Assembly (NCBI GenBank): GCA_900404475.1
Contig: OUQQ01000033.1
Location: 1-64,000, forward strand
DNA length: 64,000 bases
From: Spongospora subterranea
Lineage: Eukaryota > Endomyxa > Phytomyxea > Plasmodiophorida > Plasmodiophoridae
Reading direction: 5' to 3'
The position numbers and the translations under genes were made by a program. Below are positions 33,085-44,897 of the stretch, piece by piece; position 1 is the first letter of the stretch; each line of letters begins with the position of its first letter. The notes under the pieces were generated by a model. It was not told where the DNA came from and searched no databases. It worked only from the letters and a program-made list of their open reading frames with translations.

Positions 33085-34570
33085 TTATTTAGTCGCTAAT
33101 ACAGGATTACCGATGGGCCATCTGGCAGAATAACCAATAGATAACGGATCGGTATGACCAAGTCTATACTTCAAAATACCAGTGTAAGCAATAGAAATGC
33201 CGTTGTCACCGCAAAGATTTGCTGGAGGGCATATGAACTAAAACGCTGCATAAACAAAACAGGTATAAAGCAACAGGCGATTCTCTGACCTCGACATTCT
33301 GAGATTCAGCTACGTTCCTAACTGCGTCTCTAATGGCTAGATTACAACACGCCCCGCCACCGAGAACAACAGAAGAGATGCCTGAAATTTTACCAACGTA
33401 ATTTTTGAATGCGTACTTCAGACGCGATTCTATCTGTGCCACAGCTGCTCTTTGAAACGCGAACGCTACGTCTGCAGCAGTTTCTGAGGATATTGGTGAG
33501 GGCAATTGCTCTAACAAGCGCCGCACTGCCGCCTATTGATATAACCATCACTTTCGAAAACAGGCAAGATTGTATGCAAACCTTTAAGCCTGAATACGAA
33601 AAATGACAATCCCTTCTCCTATTCATGGCTACAGGAAAAGCAAATCTTTCACGATTGACCGAACTTTGCGCAAGCAATTCAAGGCTTCTTCCAGGAGATT
33701 CTCCTGATGGGGACTCGATTGATAGCAACTTCGCGATTTTGTCGAATGCCTCGCCTGCAACAATTCGCCCGAGTAAGACAAAATCGTCCGAGTTTTTGTG
33801 TACGCAAACCAATAGCGTCGTCTTGGGTCGTTCCCAGAAGGTCATATCTGCCAATTCCGTTAACGACCAAGATCTGAGTATGACCCCCAGATAGTATCAT
33901 CGCTAGATAGGGAAATGTTAATGCTAACAATTCATATCAGCAATCGGCATAATTAGCAACATGTTGTGAACACACCTGGAGTAACTAGATGGTTTACCAA
34001 AATATGAGCTTCTAAATGATTTATAGCAATGAAGGGCAACGAATGAATTGCGCATAGGTTTTTAGCGAATTCTACACCAACCTGGACGAAATCAATTTAC
34101 GAGCAACATTGAATTCAGAGAATGATACATGTAGGCATGGACCTAGGCCCGGACCTGCGGCAACAGCGATTGCATCAACTTTTAGGCGCTCCGAGTTACC
34201 GTCCTCAGCAAGCGAATTGAAGACATCATTATATAAACGCGGCAGATTAAGTTCATGCTCTCTTGCAGCGAGAATTGGAACGACGCCACCGTTCTCCTTG
34301 AGCTATCACGACAATCAAAACCAAGCGCGGCACTACGGCGCAATATTTTCCAAACCAAGTTCCATTGGGACGCCAACCGTGATGACACGACGGTTTCATC
34401 TTCCACAACCGCGATTCCAGTTTCGTCGCATGTGCTCTCAATTCCTATATGAGATCAGATTCAGCGAACAGGGAACAACAGGACCGCAGATCATTACCAA
34501 GTACACGTAACGTTCGCCTCTGTCTAACATGAACCGTAGTGAATCGTAATGAGTGTCTGCAGATGATCAT
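33085..34570 (-). CDS. OSGEPL1: tRNA N6-adenosine threonylcarbamoyltransferase, mitochondrial (Qri7/OSGEPL1)
   Basis: Transfers threonylcarbamoyl to A37 of ANN-decoding tRNAs. Family signatures in order: [59 protein letters not shown], the metal site [55 protein letters not shown] and the C-terminal [18 protein letters not shown]. The ESTCDET and HLEAH forms match bacterial TsaD and mitochondrial Qri7, not cytosolic Kae1. The N-terminus from ATG 34570 ([19 protein letters not shown]) is rich in Arg and lacks acids, a good mitochondrial presequence. At least eight short introns. It shares a 140-bp divergent promoter with sideroflexin. Confidence 0.9.
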
Positions 34571-34710
34571 TGCACAGGCAGCAGGGTATCGTTACGCGGA
34601 ACCCTCACAGGATATCGACTCCTCAAAGGTAGGTCGGCGACTCGGTCAGTCTGCGCCAAGTGCAGTTTAACTGCGTGAGGGAAAAAGACTTCCAAATCGT
34701 TGGTAAGATT
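34571..34710. promoter_or_regulatory. Divergent promoter of Qri7 and sideroflexin
   Basis: Only 140 bp separate the start codons of two mitochondrial-protein genes transcribed in opposite directions, so they must share promoter DNA unless their 5' UTRs overlap. No TATA-like or gtacagtac element is evident. Confidence 0.5.
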
Positions 34711-35976
34711 ATGTCAGCAGACCAACCTTTCTCGTTAAGCCGTGATCGTTATGACCAAGCAACGTATTTAGGGAGAGGTTTCTCAGCTTCGTTTGAATAT
34801 TTTGTGCCTTTCTTATCGCTCAGGATGGTACATTATAGTGAAAAAATTCATCGACATCATCAATCCTCGCAATTTGTTCGTTAGCGAGGAACAATTATCA
34901 GGATGCAAAGCAAAGTTACAACAGTTCGAAAAAACTGGCGATGCTTCTGATCAAAGTCTTTGGGAAGCTCGATCTGTTGTAGAAGCTGTTGTTCATCCCG
35001 ATACTGGCAAACCTATTCCAATTTTGTTCCGGTTGACCGACAGAACTATCAAAATAACCAGTTGCTCAAATTCAGCTATAGATTTTCTGCATTTGTTCCT
35101 GTAAATCTTCCGATTTGTGTTGGCATGCTAACGACAACCACTGTTCCGGGTACAATATTCTGGCAATGGGTTAATCAATCGGTAAAAACCACTTTTGTAT
35201 CAATTTTATATTTTTGAATTGATATATCAGTACAACGTAGCGGTTAATCATTCAAATCGGAATGCCTCAAATGCAATGTCAAATGAACAAATTTTGAAAG
35301 CGTACACTGGAGCAGTTCTTGCCTCTTGTAGTATATCTGTTGGCCTTAATCAGGTACAACGATTCACAAAATTCGTCTTTTTTTTTCATCGTCTCGACAG
35401 ATAGCCAAAAGAGCAAACATGAAGCTTCTGGGACAATTTACTCCATTCATCGCCGTAGCCACTGCTGGAGCACTGAATGTTGTCCTCATGCGCCGCAACG
35501 AATTAGATCAAGGAATCGAAATTAAAGACAGTGAGGGGAACGTTTGCGGCAAGGTTAGTTGCTGCAGATTTGTAGCCTGCTTATTCGTAATTATTGCTTT
35601 CAAGTCCAAAGCCGCTGGTCGTGCCGCGTTAACCCAGGTCGCATTAACTCGAGTTGCCCTTCCGTATGTTGTTAATCTTCCATGATATGTCCTTGTTGAC
35701 AAGTTGTGTTGAAACAGGGCTCCTATTCTCATTATCCCTCCGATTATCATGAATGCATTAAAAAATGCCAGAATGATTCCAACTGGTCGATATGGCAAAT
35801 TAATTGTTGAAACCGGCGTTGTTACCGCCTGTTTAGCGATGGCAGTACCCCTTGCAATTGGCATTTTCCCGCAAACTGGAATTATATCTGTTCAAGATCT
35901 CGAGGAGGAATTCCAAAATGTTCGCGATAGCAAGGGTGATCGCGTCTCGGTGTTCACCTATAATAAGGGTCTCTGA
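34711..35976 (+). CDS. SFXN: Sideroflexin
   Basis: Mitochondrial inner-membrane carrier family; SFXN1 imports serine for one-carbon metabolism. The start is ATG 34711 (MSADQPFSLSRDRYDQATYLGR), and the sequence continues after a 46-bp intron with WYIIVKKFIDIINPRNLF. Family blocks follow: ARSVVEAVVHPDTGKPIPILFR, FVPVNLPICVGML, FWQWVNQSYNVAVNHSNRNAS, ANMKLLGQFTPFIAVATAGALNVVLMRRNEL, ALTQVALTRVALPAPILIIPPIIMNAL and VVTACLAMAVPLAIGIFPQ. The HSNRNAS and QFTPFIAVATAG motifs are diagnostic. Several predicted membrane helices. About six short introns. The protein ends FTYNKGL. Confidence 0.92.
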
Positions 35977-36278
35977 AAAAAGCCCACGAAAATAAACTTC
36001 GATCCATATTTGTACGATTTTGAAGAAGACATTTCTGTGTCTCCATAAAATCAGCATGCTGGGATCTTGGCCCAAAAATAAATGAGAACGATCCCTGAAT
36101 AAGAAGGCTGCTCTTGTCGGCTTCCAAGTGGCGATCCAGCAACGTGACCATGAGACGGATGACTCAGGTGAGAGAGACAGGTAACGGCTGGTAACGAATT
36201 GTCCTCCCATTAATCAGCCGATGAGTCGATCATTAGTTTGCGATCGATAATGCCCCCGAGATAGACGGCGGCGAGGAT
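35977..36278. other. Spacer between sideroflexin and receptor-like gene
   Basis: About 300 bp with no recognisable feature. A minus-strand open frame overlapping the 3' end of sideroflexin looks like a shadow frame. Confidence 0.45.
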
Positions 36279-38704
36279 ATGGATTACAGGGGAATCATAG
36301 CGATATGTTTATTGATCATCGCGCTATGGTCAAGCAGAGTTCGTTCTGACATCAGTGCCGGGACTGATCTAGGACAATATCCATCATTGCAACTCGATCC
36401 AATGACTGATAAAATTATGATTGTTTATGGATCTGAATGGGGATTGAAAATGACAACGTGTGAACCAGGTAATTGCAGAGGTTCGCGATCGAAATTTTCT
36501 TCCCGATTTGATCTTATCTGATAGAGCAATGCCTCTTACCAAAGAGCTGCCATTTGGGCTGTACGCCTCCATTAGCTGCGGCGTCACTTGCATTTATCGA
36601 TTCCCAACCATTTATCGCATATGCCACCCTCCAAGCAGGCAATGCTGCTAACCTGTTCGGGATGTCTTGCTCGGATTCGGCTTGTCATGACTTTAGCACT
36701 GTCAAGGTTGGTTCTACATCAAACCTAGGTAGATATCGGTTCAGAAGTTGAACAGGAGCAATAATGCTCACTTTTTGAAGGCTTTGCTGCAACTGTACTT
36801 CAAGGTAGCAACGGGTTCCCATTGATCACATACATGGACAAATCGCAAACCTCGTTAGCGGTCACAACGTGTAATATTTCCTTTGATGACTCAGAAAGAT
36901 AAGTCATTGTTAATATTAGGTTTGGACCCAGAATGTAAGAATTCCCAAGTCGAATTTCCGTACCAGCTCGGAGGTGGGTTTTATCACAGTTATGGATCTA
37001 CTGACATTGTGTTTGGTCGAGAAAACAAAAGTGCCGTGATCAGCTTTCAACAATGGTTTGTGCATTTTCTGTCGATTGAGGAGCAATTGTAATACGGTAT
37101 TGCCAGGAATATGAACGGGACCCAAGGAATACTGCAGCTATGCGTGTGCGGTCATGGGACTTGCGAGAGCCCTCAGATTGTCACTATTGGTCTGATGACT
37201 TCTGAGTAAGTTACCATATTTTCTTATTCGTTCGCCACAGATTCCTCTGCGGCTGAATATACTTCAATCGCCGTTGACAAAGATGGGGATATTATGGTTG
37301 TGTTTACAGACGAATCGTATTCCGCTTTAAGATTAGCTGTGTGCAAAGCTCCAATAACTTCTTCTAGCAACTGTACGGTCACGACACTCTTGTCAACCTC
37401 GGAGACAATTTTATGGCCAGTTATTCGAACGTCCAGTCCTGATCTTCTAGTTGGTATAGTAAATTTGGTTATTGTTCTATCGTTTACTCGGACGTTACTG
37501 AAAATGGTGCTCCTTGTCTTCAGGGGCTGGGTTACCAGTTATAGCTTATTTCCAGGCATGGTCTGGTGGTATCGGTGGATCGCTGATAGTATTTCAATGC
37601 AGTTCACCTCGATGCACCAATGAGAATCCGATCGATGCTGTAGTGGTTGATTATAATCCACGATGGGTTGTAAGTGAGATGCAGATATCCATGGTTTTGA
37701 GACAGCGAGATGGAAGACCAGTTATTGCATATTCCGTTTACGAGGCACCTTCCTTATTCTACCTGAGGATCGCGGTATGTCATAGCAAGTCATGTGAACA
37801 AAGCAGGTCAGAAATGCTGTGTCAGTATAGTTATGAGTTGATATATCCACAGCACTTACGATGTCGACGATTTTAAAGACGTGACTCAGTTAACCATCAA
37901 ATTCGATGGTCAGTGTTTCCTTATTGCCTTGCTCTTTTCGATAGCATTATGCGTTATCGTATTGGGTTCAGCATTGTACAGCCCAAATAAAGGTCCAGAA
38001 TGTCTATCCCGAATCGTGCACGCTGTTAAAACCAAATCTTTTAGCTCGACTCGTTAATGTCTATACTATGTCGCCGTTCACCCGTGATATCATCATCGAT
38101 GCTAATTATCGGAAAGCCATCGGGCTGTATATTTCGTATAATTATCTGCTAAAGTTCGTTTTCTCATCGAATTAGCAGCGGCGTATTGTTCACGGTCGCT
38201 GGTGCATTTCTCTCATCGTTTTCTTGGTTGTTATATTGCGGAAGCAGCGAGTTCTTGTCGTACTGGCATATATTCTTGCTTTCGTTAATCTCAATCGTAA
38301 CTAGGTATGCTCTTTTACTCAATCGATTGGTAGCATACTGATCTATGTATAGCGCTTCATCCTATTTTGCCATAATTCAGTGCTCAAGGAGGAATTTGAT
38401 CATTGTGGGTGCAGCAGTTCTTTTCACACTTCTTTTCGATCTTACCTGTATAATTAAGGAGACAATTCCTAGATATGCTCACTGATTGTTCCATGCTTTA
38501 GTGATCTTGACGTATTCATTGAATAGTTTCAAGTTTGAATGCGGTACAATTAATGTATCGGTGCCCCGATTCCTGAGTGTTATCGGCGTGTTCATTGTCG
38601 GATGCGTGCATTTACTGGATCTGTTCCTGTTTGCTAGGATATATTTAGCCCTTGGTCTTGCCTCACCTACGCTCATGCACAATCAATGGGAGGACGATAT
38701 CTAA
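36279..38704 (+). CDS. Receptor-like membrane protein: signal peptide, repeated ectodomain, multi-pass C-terminus
   Basis: Family not recognised. It starts with a clear signal peptide (MDYRGIIAICLLIIALWSS). The ectodomain holds about six imperfect repeats of a 'GxPxIAY...L.V..C....C' form: PSLQLDPMTDKIMIVYGSEWGLKMTTC, ASLAFIDSQPFIAYATLQAGNAANLFGMSC, GFPLITYMDKSQTSLAVTTC, DGDIMVVFTDESYSALRLAVC, GLPVIAYFQAWSGG and GRPVIAYSVYEAPSLFYLRIAVC. This suggests beta-propeller blades with a disulphide. From about 37915 it becomes hydrophobic, with about five or six membrane helices (LIALLFSIALCVIVLG, VLFTVAGAFLSSFSWLLY, LIIVGAAVLFTLLFDLT, FLSVIGVFIVGCVHLLDLFLF). It ends HNQWEDDI. A dozen or so short introns are implied, so exact joins are uncertain. 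A surface receptor or adhesion role is inference. Confidence 0.65.
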
Positions 38705-39295
38705 CAGTATGTTGTTTATTCGATAAATATTTTATTGTTTAACCTGCACCGTGTGTCAAAATAAACCTTAACAGCCTTTCAAAAATAACTGCTGAGTACC
38801 AAAGTTTGGTGATGAGTTCACTTTGGTAAAAACTGCTGTACAAATGACTGAATTTGCGGCGTTGGAATCTGAAAGTGTTAGCAAAGGCAATTTTATCCAA
38901 AGGAACGTGATCACTTGTTTTGATAGAGATAATGAAGGTTTATTAATTCTCTGTGCAGTATCAATAGTCAGAGATGTTCAATCCATTACATAATCACGTA
39001 ATAATACTGTAACGATGATAAGTCAGTAACAGAAGGGGTTCGGTCGAGAGCGGAAGTTGGCGTGCATTCAACACAAAGATCAAACAGACTTGAGCACGTT
39101 ACGTACGTACATACCCTGTACTGATACGAGGAGGTCAAGTACTGTACGTTTGCGCGCACATTTTCCTCGACAAAAATCTCACACCAGACTTCCCCTATTT
39201 ATTGTCATTGGTGTCATATTGGTCGTGGGTTTCGAAACAAGTAGAGGCTCGATCGGGGGCCTGTCTCTGTTGGCGCGCTCTTGGCGCTTTCAAAA
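38705..39295. other. Spacer upstream of MRG15
   Basis: About 590 bp. No gene. Contains ctgtactgatac (39116-39127) and GTACTGTAC (39139-39147), about 150 bp upstream of the MRG15 start. Confidence 0.5.
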
Positions 39296-40532
39296 ATGGT
39301 GAAGTCAACCGTACAGTATGAGGAAGGCGAAGAAGTCTTGGCCCATCGTATGTTCATTGATGTTTGGGCGTCCTTTGATATTTACCCTTTTAAAATTGAT
39401 TTACCTTTTCTTCTTTTATTCACAATATCACTAGATGGACCCTGCGTGTACGCCGCACGAATTGTAAAAATTGCTCCTTCTGAGGAGGACCCAAATCAGT
39501 TCGAATACCGTGTCCACTACTTGAAGTGGAATAAATCGTAAGCATTAGTTCAACATAGTTCCTGATTACCTAGTTTACATGTACCCAGTTGGGACGAATG
39601 GGTTATGGCGGACCGGTTAATGAAAAAAACACCAGAAAATATTGTAAAGATGAATGAAGTCGAGCAACAAATGAAAGACGCACAAAAGGGACGATTGGAG
39701 AAGAGAAAGACAAATGTAAAAAAACGACGCATTTCGACAGAGTCGGGCATCGAAAAGCCAGATGTTAAAAAAGACGAGGTTAGTAATTACGGCAATATCG
39801 TCGCTCCTAAGTAGAACGATTTCCCCGCCAGGTAGCCATGTTTGCCATGCCTGCAAACTTAAAGGCCGCTTTAATTGCAGATTGGGAGGCTATCTGTAAG
39901 AAGAGATCTTTGATTCCGCTTCCGATAACTCCTAACATCGATTCAATTCTCGATGGTTTTATCCAGTCAAAGGTGTTTCTATACAAATTGTTAACTCGTC
40001 CTTGCTGTGTTGGTAACCTCGTATTAATTGCAATAGACAAATCGTAAGGCTGATGTGGAAAAAGACGTAATCGATGTCATGAATGGCATCCGTGTATACT
40101 TTGAGAGATCGCTTGATACTCGGTTGTTGTACGATTACGAGAGGCCACAATATGCTTCTTTAACTTCGGAAGGTCGTGGAACGCTGTTAACCAGCATATA
40201 TGGAGTTCAGGTTTGTGCATTGCAAATTATTTGATTCATCTGTTGAAAGTGTGTTGTTACAGCATTTGTTGCGTCTTTTCGTGCTGCTCCCATCGCTAAT
40301 GGCCCATTCAGATATGGATTCTGACCAGCGTGGGCGCTTAATGCACAAGATTTCACCGCTTCTTAAGTACGATGAACCTGGTACAATATCTTTCTGTTGT
40401 AATGATCTAATGCGACATAGATATCTTTCGAAAAACTTAACAGACATGGTGTCCAAAAGCTATACAAAAATGACTCCTGAATACTTAGAGGAGCTAATGC
40501 GCGAAGACTACGACATTGAGAAAGAATCATGA
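39296..40532 (+). CDS. MORF4L1: MRG15/Eaf3-like chromodomain protein
   Basis: Chromatin reader found in NuA4 acetyltransferase and Rpd3S-type deacetylase complexes. The N-terminal chromo-barrel domain is split by introns: MVKSTVQYEEGEEVLAH, GPCVYAARIVKIAPSEEDPNQFEYRVHYLKWNKS, WDEWVMADRLMKK. A basic linker (QKGRLEKRKTNVKKRR) leads to the MRG domain: LKAALIADWEAICKKRSLIPLPITPNIDSILDGF, DVMNGIRVYFERSLDTRLLYDYERPQY, HLLRLFVLLPSLMAH, KYDEPGTISFCCNDLMRHRYLS. The tail is MTPEYLEELMREDYD. The aromatic cage residues (Y, W, W of YLKWNKSWDEW) are present, consistent with binding methylated H3K36. Five or six short introns. The first in-frame ATG is 39296. Confidence 0.93.
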
Positions 40533-40604
40533 TATGATGATCCAAATACAACACTTCCTACATTTATGTTTCTTGTGCTGGAGTTTGTTGTTATTATCTG
40601 TTTT

Positions 40605-41153
40605 TTATGGCACTGAACTATCAGTTTGTGATATTGCTCCTGTAGATGCTAAAAATTCTCGGATGTCTCTCAGTAAACTCTTGCCTTGCTGCGGTCCAGC
40701 CTCAACAACACAAAATATCTCGATATTTAGCTTGCCGATTCCTATTCCAATATCGCACAATCGTTCAACTGTCTTTGGAATTTCATTCCCGTTCAAAACT
40801 AGCCTCACAGCTGCTGGATCCCTCTTGATTGACGAATCAGCTGCCGCGAGGGCCCGAATAGATTCGATAGGCTCGTCCACCGCGACGTTCACCATCCACG
40901 TATTCAATTCCTTTCCGACGAAAGTTGAAAAAATCAAAGGAACTTGACGCCTGACGTCTTTCTGTTGCAAATATACCTTTGCCCATTTGAGTTGTACACA
41001 TAGTGATTTATCATTATGCTGGTCATCTAGCACCCCAAATCCATATCGTGTCCACACATCAACCATTATGGAAGAGAAATGGGTAGGATCGAATCTGCTC
41101 TGCACAGAATAACTGTTTCGGTTAACTGACTGTATGAGGCCCATGCAAAACAT
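40605..41153 (-). CDS. Hypothetical protein with RYG-type barrel and ubiquitin-like C-terminal half
   Basis: An intronless 182-codon frame. Residues 30-75 read VDVWTRYGFGVLDD...LCVQLKWAKVYLQQKDV, matching a small beta-barrel module known from several eukaryotic proteins (a 'TRYGxGxV...V.L.WA.aYL' pattern). Residues 80-155 have the length and hydrophobic spacing of a ubiquitin-like fold (VNVAVDEPIESIRAL, AVRLVLNGNEIPKTVERLCDIGIGIGKLNIEIF). There is no C-terminal Gly-Gly for conjugation. No family assigned. The start may be ATG 41153 or, more in keeping with the barrel, ATG 41066. The 3' end faces MRG15 at about 70 bp. Confidence 0.6.
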   Translation of the reverse strand: MFCMGLIQSVNRNSYSVQSRFDPTHFSSIMVDVWTRYGFGVLDDQHNDKSLCVQLKWAKVYLQQKDVRRQVPLIFSTFVGKELNTWMVNVAVDEPIESIRALAAADSSIKRDPAAVRLVLNGNEIPKTVERLCDIGIGIGKLNIEIFCVVEAGPQQGKSLLRDIREFLASTGAISQTDSSVP

Positions 41154-41225
41154 TCTCGAATAATGATACGCGACAAAGTTTTATTGTTGGAGTGATTGGA
41201 ATATATTAAGTAAAATGAACAATGG

Positions 41226-44200
41226 TTAGGTGGTATCCATTGGCATAATACCCGCATTGGGATTTTTCTTGAGGATGACAAGTCCTTCAAGAACCGAAGA
41301 CACGGGAATGTATTCGTCAGTAGCCAGTTCAGCGCGCTCATTGTAACCCAACAACACTGGAGTAGTATGTGTCTGCTTACATGGTTAAGATCGAGACAGA
41401 GATTGTAGACGGTTAGGTTGAACCTGGAAGGAAGTGATAGTTTTGGGGGAGCCGGCCTGTCCAACTGTATCGACAGCCTGTCCAACACGAACCGAAACAG
41501 GTAGAGGGTTAAGATTCTCATCTAAAGTTGTCAGCATTCTTGCGCGAATAGCCGGGACCAAGGAAAAGAGCAAGTAATGTCGCTCTCCAAGAATGGTATT
41601 TTTCATATCCAGACAATGAAAAAAGAATACTAAAAGGCTACCTAGCCCAACCTGCAACAAACATTAGACGATAAACCAACATTTGAGTTAGGACATCACT
41701 TTTGAAAGAAGCAGATTGTCGGAATAATTAGGCGATAAACTAAGCAGCCCTTTACCGAGGTGCAACAGACCCTGCGCAATTCGTACCAGGAAAAGATGGT
41801 TCGCTTCTTTCTGGTAGTATACAGCAAGTTGCCGAAGCATCTAAACGAAAGCACATTGGTCTGCAGCCATGTTGAGCAGAGAAATAACATACCTGCGCAA
41901 TGCGAGAGTTATTTGTTCCAGCACCGACGAAACCTAGCGCAAGGATAGCATTTTGCGAAACCTTTCCACAATTAAAAATCAAGAAAGCAAACAACGAAAT
42001 TAAGCGAACCTCTTCATCATGGTCATGGCTCAGCTTGGACAATGTCTCAACAACAGCGACTTGAGGATTTGATACAGAAAGCAATCCCAAGGCAAGAGGT
42101 ACAGCGCGTCGTGGAACAACCTGAGGAAACTTTGAACTGCAATTGATTTGAACAGTAAACACGAGATCTAGTACTTCACAATATTGAAGCATGTTATCAA
42201 AAGTACGCAAAGCCATTGTGGCTCCTAAGGTTTCTCCTAAAGCGACAGCAGCAATTCCTATTGTGGCGGCAGCAAGATGCTTGCTGGATTCTTCATTCTC
42301 CAAGTGTTCTCCAACTACTGAAAGTAACTTTTGCACTTGCAAAACGTTTCCAGTTGCGGCAAAAGCGCAACTCTAAAGAAGGCCAATGAAAATATGAAGA
42401 ATAACCTGTCGACTACGGTACCTGGATGATTACTTCTAGCAACAATTTGATCGAGTGCTCTACGACTTGGCATGCCTCAAGTATCGCTTCACATGCTTCT
42501 CCCTTTCCCAAATATAAAAGCCCAAGCCCTATTGCTAAAAACCGAGCGCATGGGTCATCCAATTCAACAGCAGGCCTTTCCATTAAACACTCTAAGATCA
42601 CCCCAGATATCTGCACCATTCATGATGAGCAAAAACAATGGTTAATTTAGCTGACAATACCTCGTCATTGGCAGTGCCAACATTAACTAAACCAAGAGAC
42701 ATGGCAGCGTGGCCTAAAATTTCCTGAAAGAGATATAAGCACATACGACCCGAGTTGAGCCAGCCCAACCATTGACTGAGAAGAATCGGATAGGATTGGC
42801 ATAAGAAGCTCATTGACTTCAGCTTTGTCTGTTCCAGCATACGAGATGCCTAGCCCCATTACTGCACATATTTTCGTGTATCTGCTCATAAAATAAGCAA
42901 CTCAAGAAAGCGCATTGACAAAACGCCAACTTGGAAGAATTGCCAACAACTTCAGACAACAATCCGAATGCAGCATCCATTTCGCTTGAAACACCAGAAG
43001 AAACCATACCGGTTGCCAACAAAGCTCCAGCACGCAGATATTCCTAAACATGAAAAAGGTGGTCAATGGCAACCAGCTTCAGGGTGATCACGAAACCTGG
43101 GTATTGTAGGAGTATTTATCGATCGCAGAAAATCCCATCTCAAGGTCCCATAAAAGAATTAGACCAACAGATGCTGTGGCACTTAGCATACCGTGTTCCT
43201 AAACATCAACTCGGTAAGAAACGATAACAGATGACGACCGTCTATTACTATACCTTGTTTTTATACATCCAATCCGAGCCTTCCGGAGTCATTAGCAAAT
43301 CTTTTCCGAACCCAGCGTTGACAAAGGCATTAACATATGTGGACGCCAGGTTCTGTTTCGCAGAGTCCACAGCAACCGCTCCTGAAAGACCGATAAATGC
43401 GAATAGAATCAGAGGAATGAGAGGCGCACCTGTTTTCTTTCGAGTGGAGCGTGAAGAGTCCATCAGGTGAGTCTTGTAAATATCTTCAGGTGTCTTTGGT
43501 TCAAGTACATCCAATTCTTTGGCCAGAGACATAAAATGATCATGAAGCTTGCCGTTGCCAACAATTTCCATCATTGCATCATCCTCTTCAAATTCCGGCA
43601 ATACCAATTTTTGGGAGGCCATAATGAATCCTAATTGCTTGAGGACAATGTCATCTTTACAAGACGCGAAAACCTAACACTCACTTAACAAAGCGACCTG
43701 AAATAAAAACGGGTTTTAAACCTCTAGAATAAGTGGACGTGAGTTCATCTTGATAGCAACACGAAGCGCGTCGGGCAAAGCGCCACACTGCATCCGAATA
43801 CACATTATTTGTAGCTTTAAGGGGATATTCTGTACGTAACTGACCTGACAATAAATGTCATACACGACGCGAAGAGTTTTTAGCTGCTCTTCAGAATCTG
43901 CTACGTAATTTGACGTGCGTAATAAATAACCACACGTTCTCGCGAAGTTATCAGGTTTTATGAGCTTGCGAATCTTCTCGAGGCAATCGACTCTGAGGCA
44001 TCCTTAATGCACCATTAGCAGGAATGATTTTGGCCACTAACTCAATTAATAAGTCACAAGCTTCAGCTTCGGCATTTTGCTGCATATCGAAAGCTAAAAT
44101 CTGATCGACTAATTCCATTAATTCGTCCAATCGCTCTTCTTTCTCCATTCGACGGGTATACTCTTGCCCTACTTCCCCAGCAATGAATCTGGAAATTGCA

Positions 44201-44897
44201 TCAATTCTTGAAATGCCTCAAAACTCAGCAAACTACCGGACGTATTCGTGACCCCATGTTCCAATGGCGTCCTTTGATCCGCTAATTCGGAATTTCAAAC
44301 TTTCGCCTTCATCAGTCGGCAAAGTCATACCAATAACAGACAGTATATCGGCAAGGTAAACCTGGAAATGTGTTACAGCACAGTTTTTTGAAAAATAACA
44401 AACAGCACTTCAACCTTTTCAGTAGGGGAAGTGAATTCGGAGTGATATTTTTTGAAATCATTATAGTGCTCACGTAAAAATTTCAAGGGCTTCGGAACCG
44501 ATGTCATCGACGATGTAGCCGACCGAATTTCCGTCCGAAGAGCTTCTAAAGTGGCAGCATATTCTGCTTTGCGAGATTTATCTGCTAATGTCTTTTTGAA
44601 AGGTAAGTGCTAAGCGCAGAAAACGCACAGAGTTTACCTCCATCAATTGGTCCAACCGCTCTTTCAGTATGCGATCTTCTTCGTTCTAAACGAAAAAAAA
44701 AATATCAACATTGTGGTATGTCAAAAAACGAGATAGTTTACCATATCAGCGTAAGGGTCTTCATCTTCAGGTTTGCCTTTATTATCAGGTCGACGACTCA
44801 AAGGAAGTTTTTCCTTGTTCAACCTTGTTTTTTTCTGTTCGTCAGTTTCATCTTCAGAAGGTACCAGCACGGTTGCCAATGGTTTCTCATTCGACAT
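41226..44897 (-). CDS. PSMD2: 26S proteasome regulatory subunit Rpn1
   Basis: Largest base subunit of the 19S regulatory particle; it docks ubiquitin receptors and shuttle factors. The N-terminus from ATG 44897 ([17 protein letters not shown], then [26 protein letters not shown]) matches the acidic Rpn1 head. The middle holds [71 protein letters not shown] and the proteasome/cyclosome repeats ([69 protein letters not shown]). It ends [17 protein letters not shown], the family's usual VVLKKNP tail. More than twelve short introns. TACAGTACAG lies at 45150-45159, about 250 bp upstream. Confidence 0.93.

Noticed and set aside
33085..34570. Cytosolic Kae1/OSGEP
   Set aside because: The ESTCDET and HLEAH wording and the Arg-rich presequence fit the mitochondrial Qri7/TsaD branch better.
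43248..43622. Apparent membrane helix inside Rpn1 ([14 protein letters not shown])
   Set aside because: This segment is a translated 48-bp intron (gtgcgcct to tttcag); Rpn1 has no such helix.
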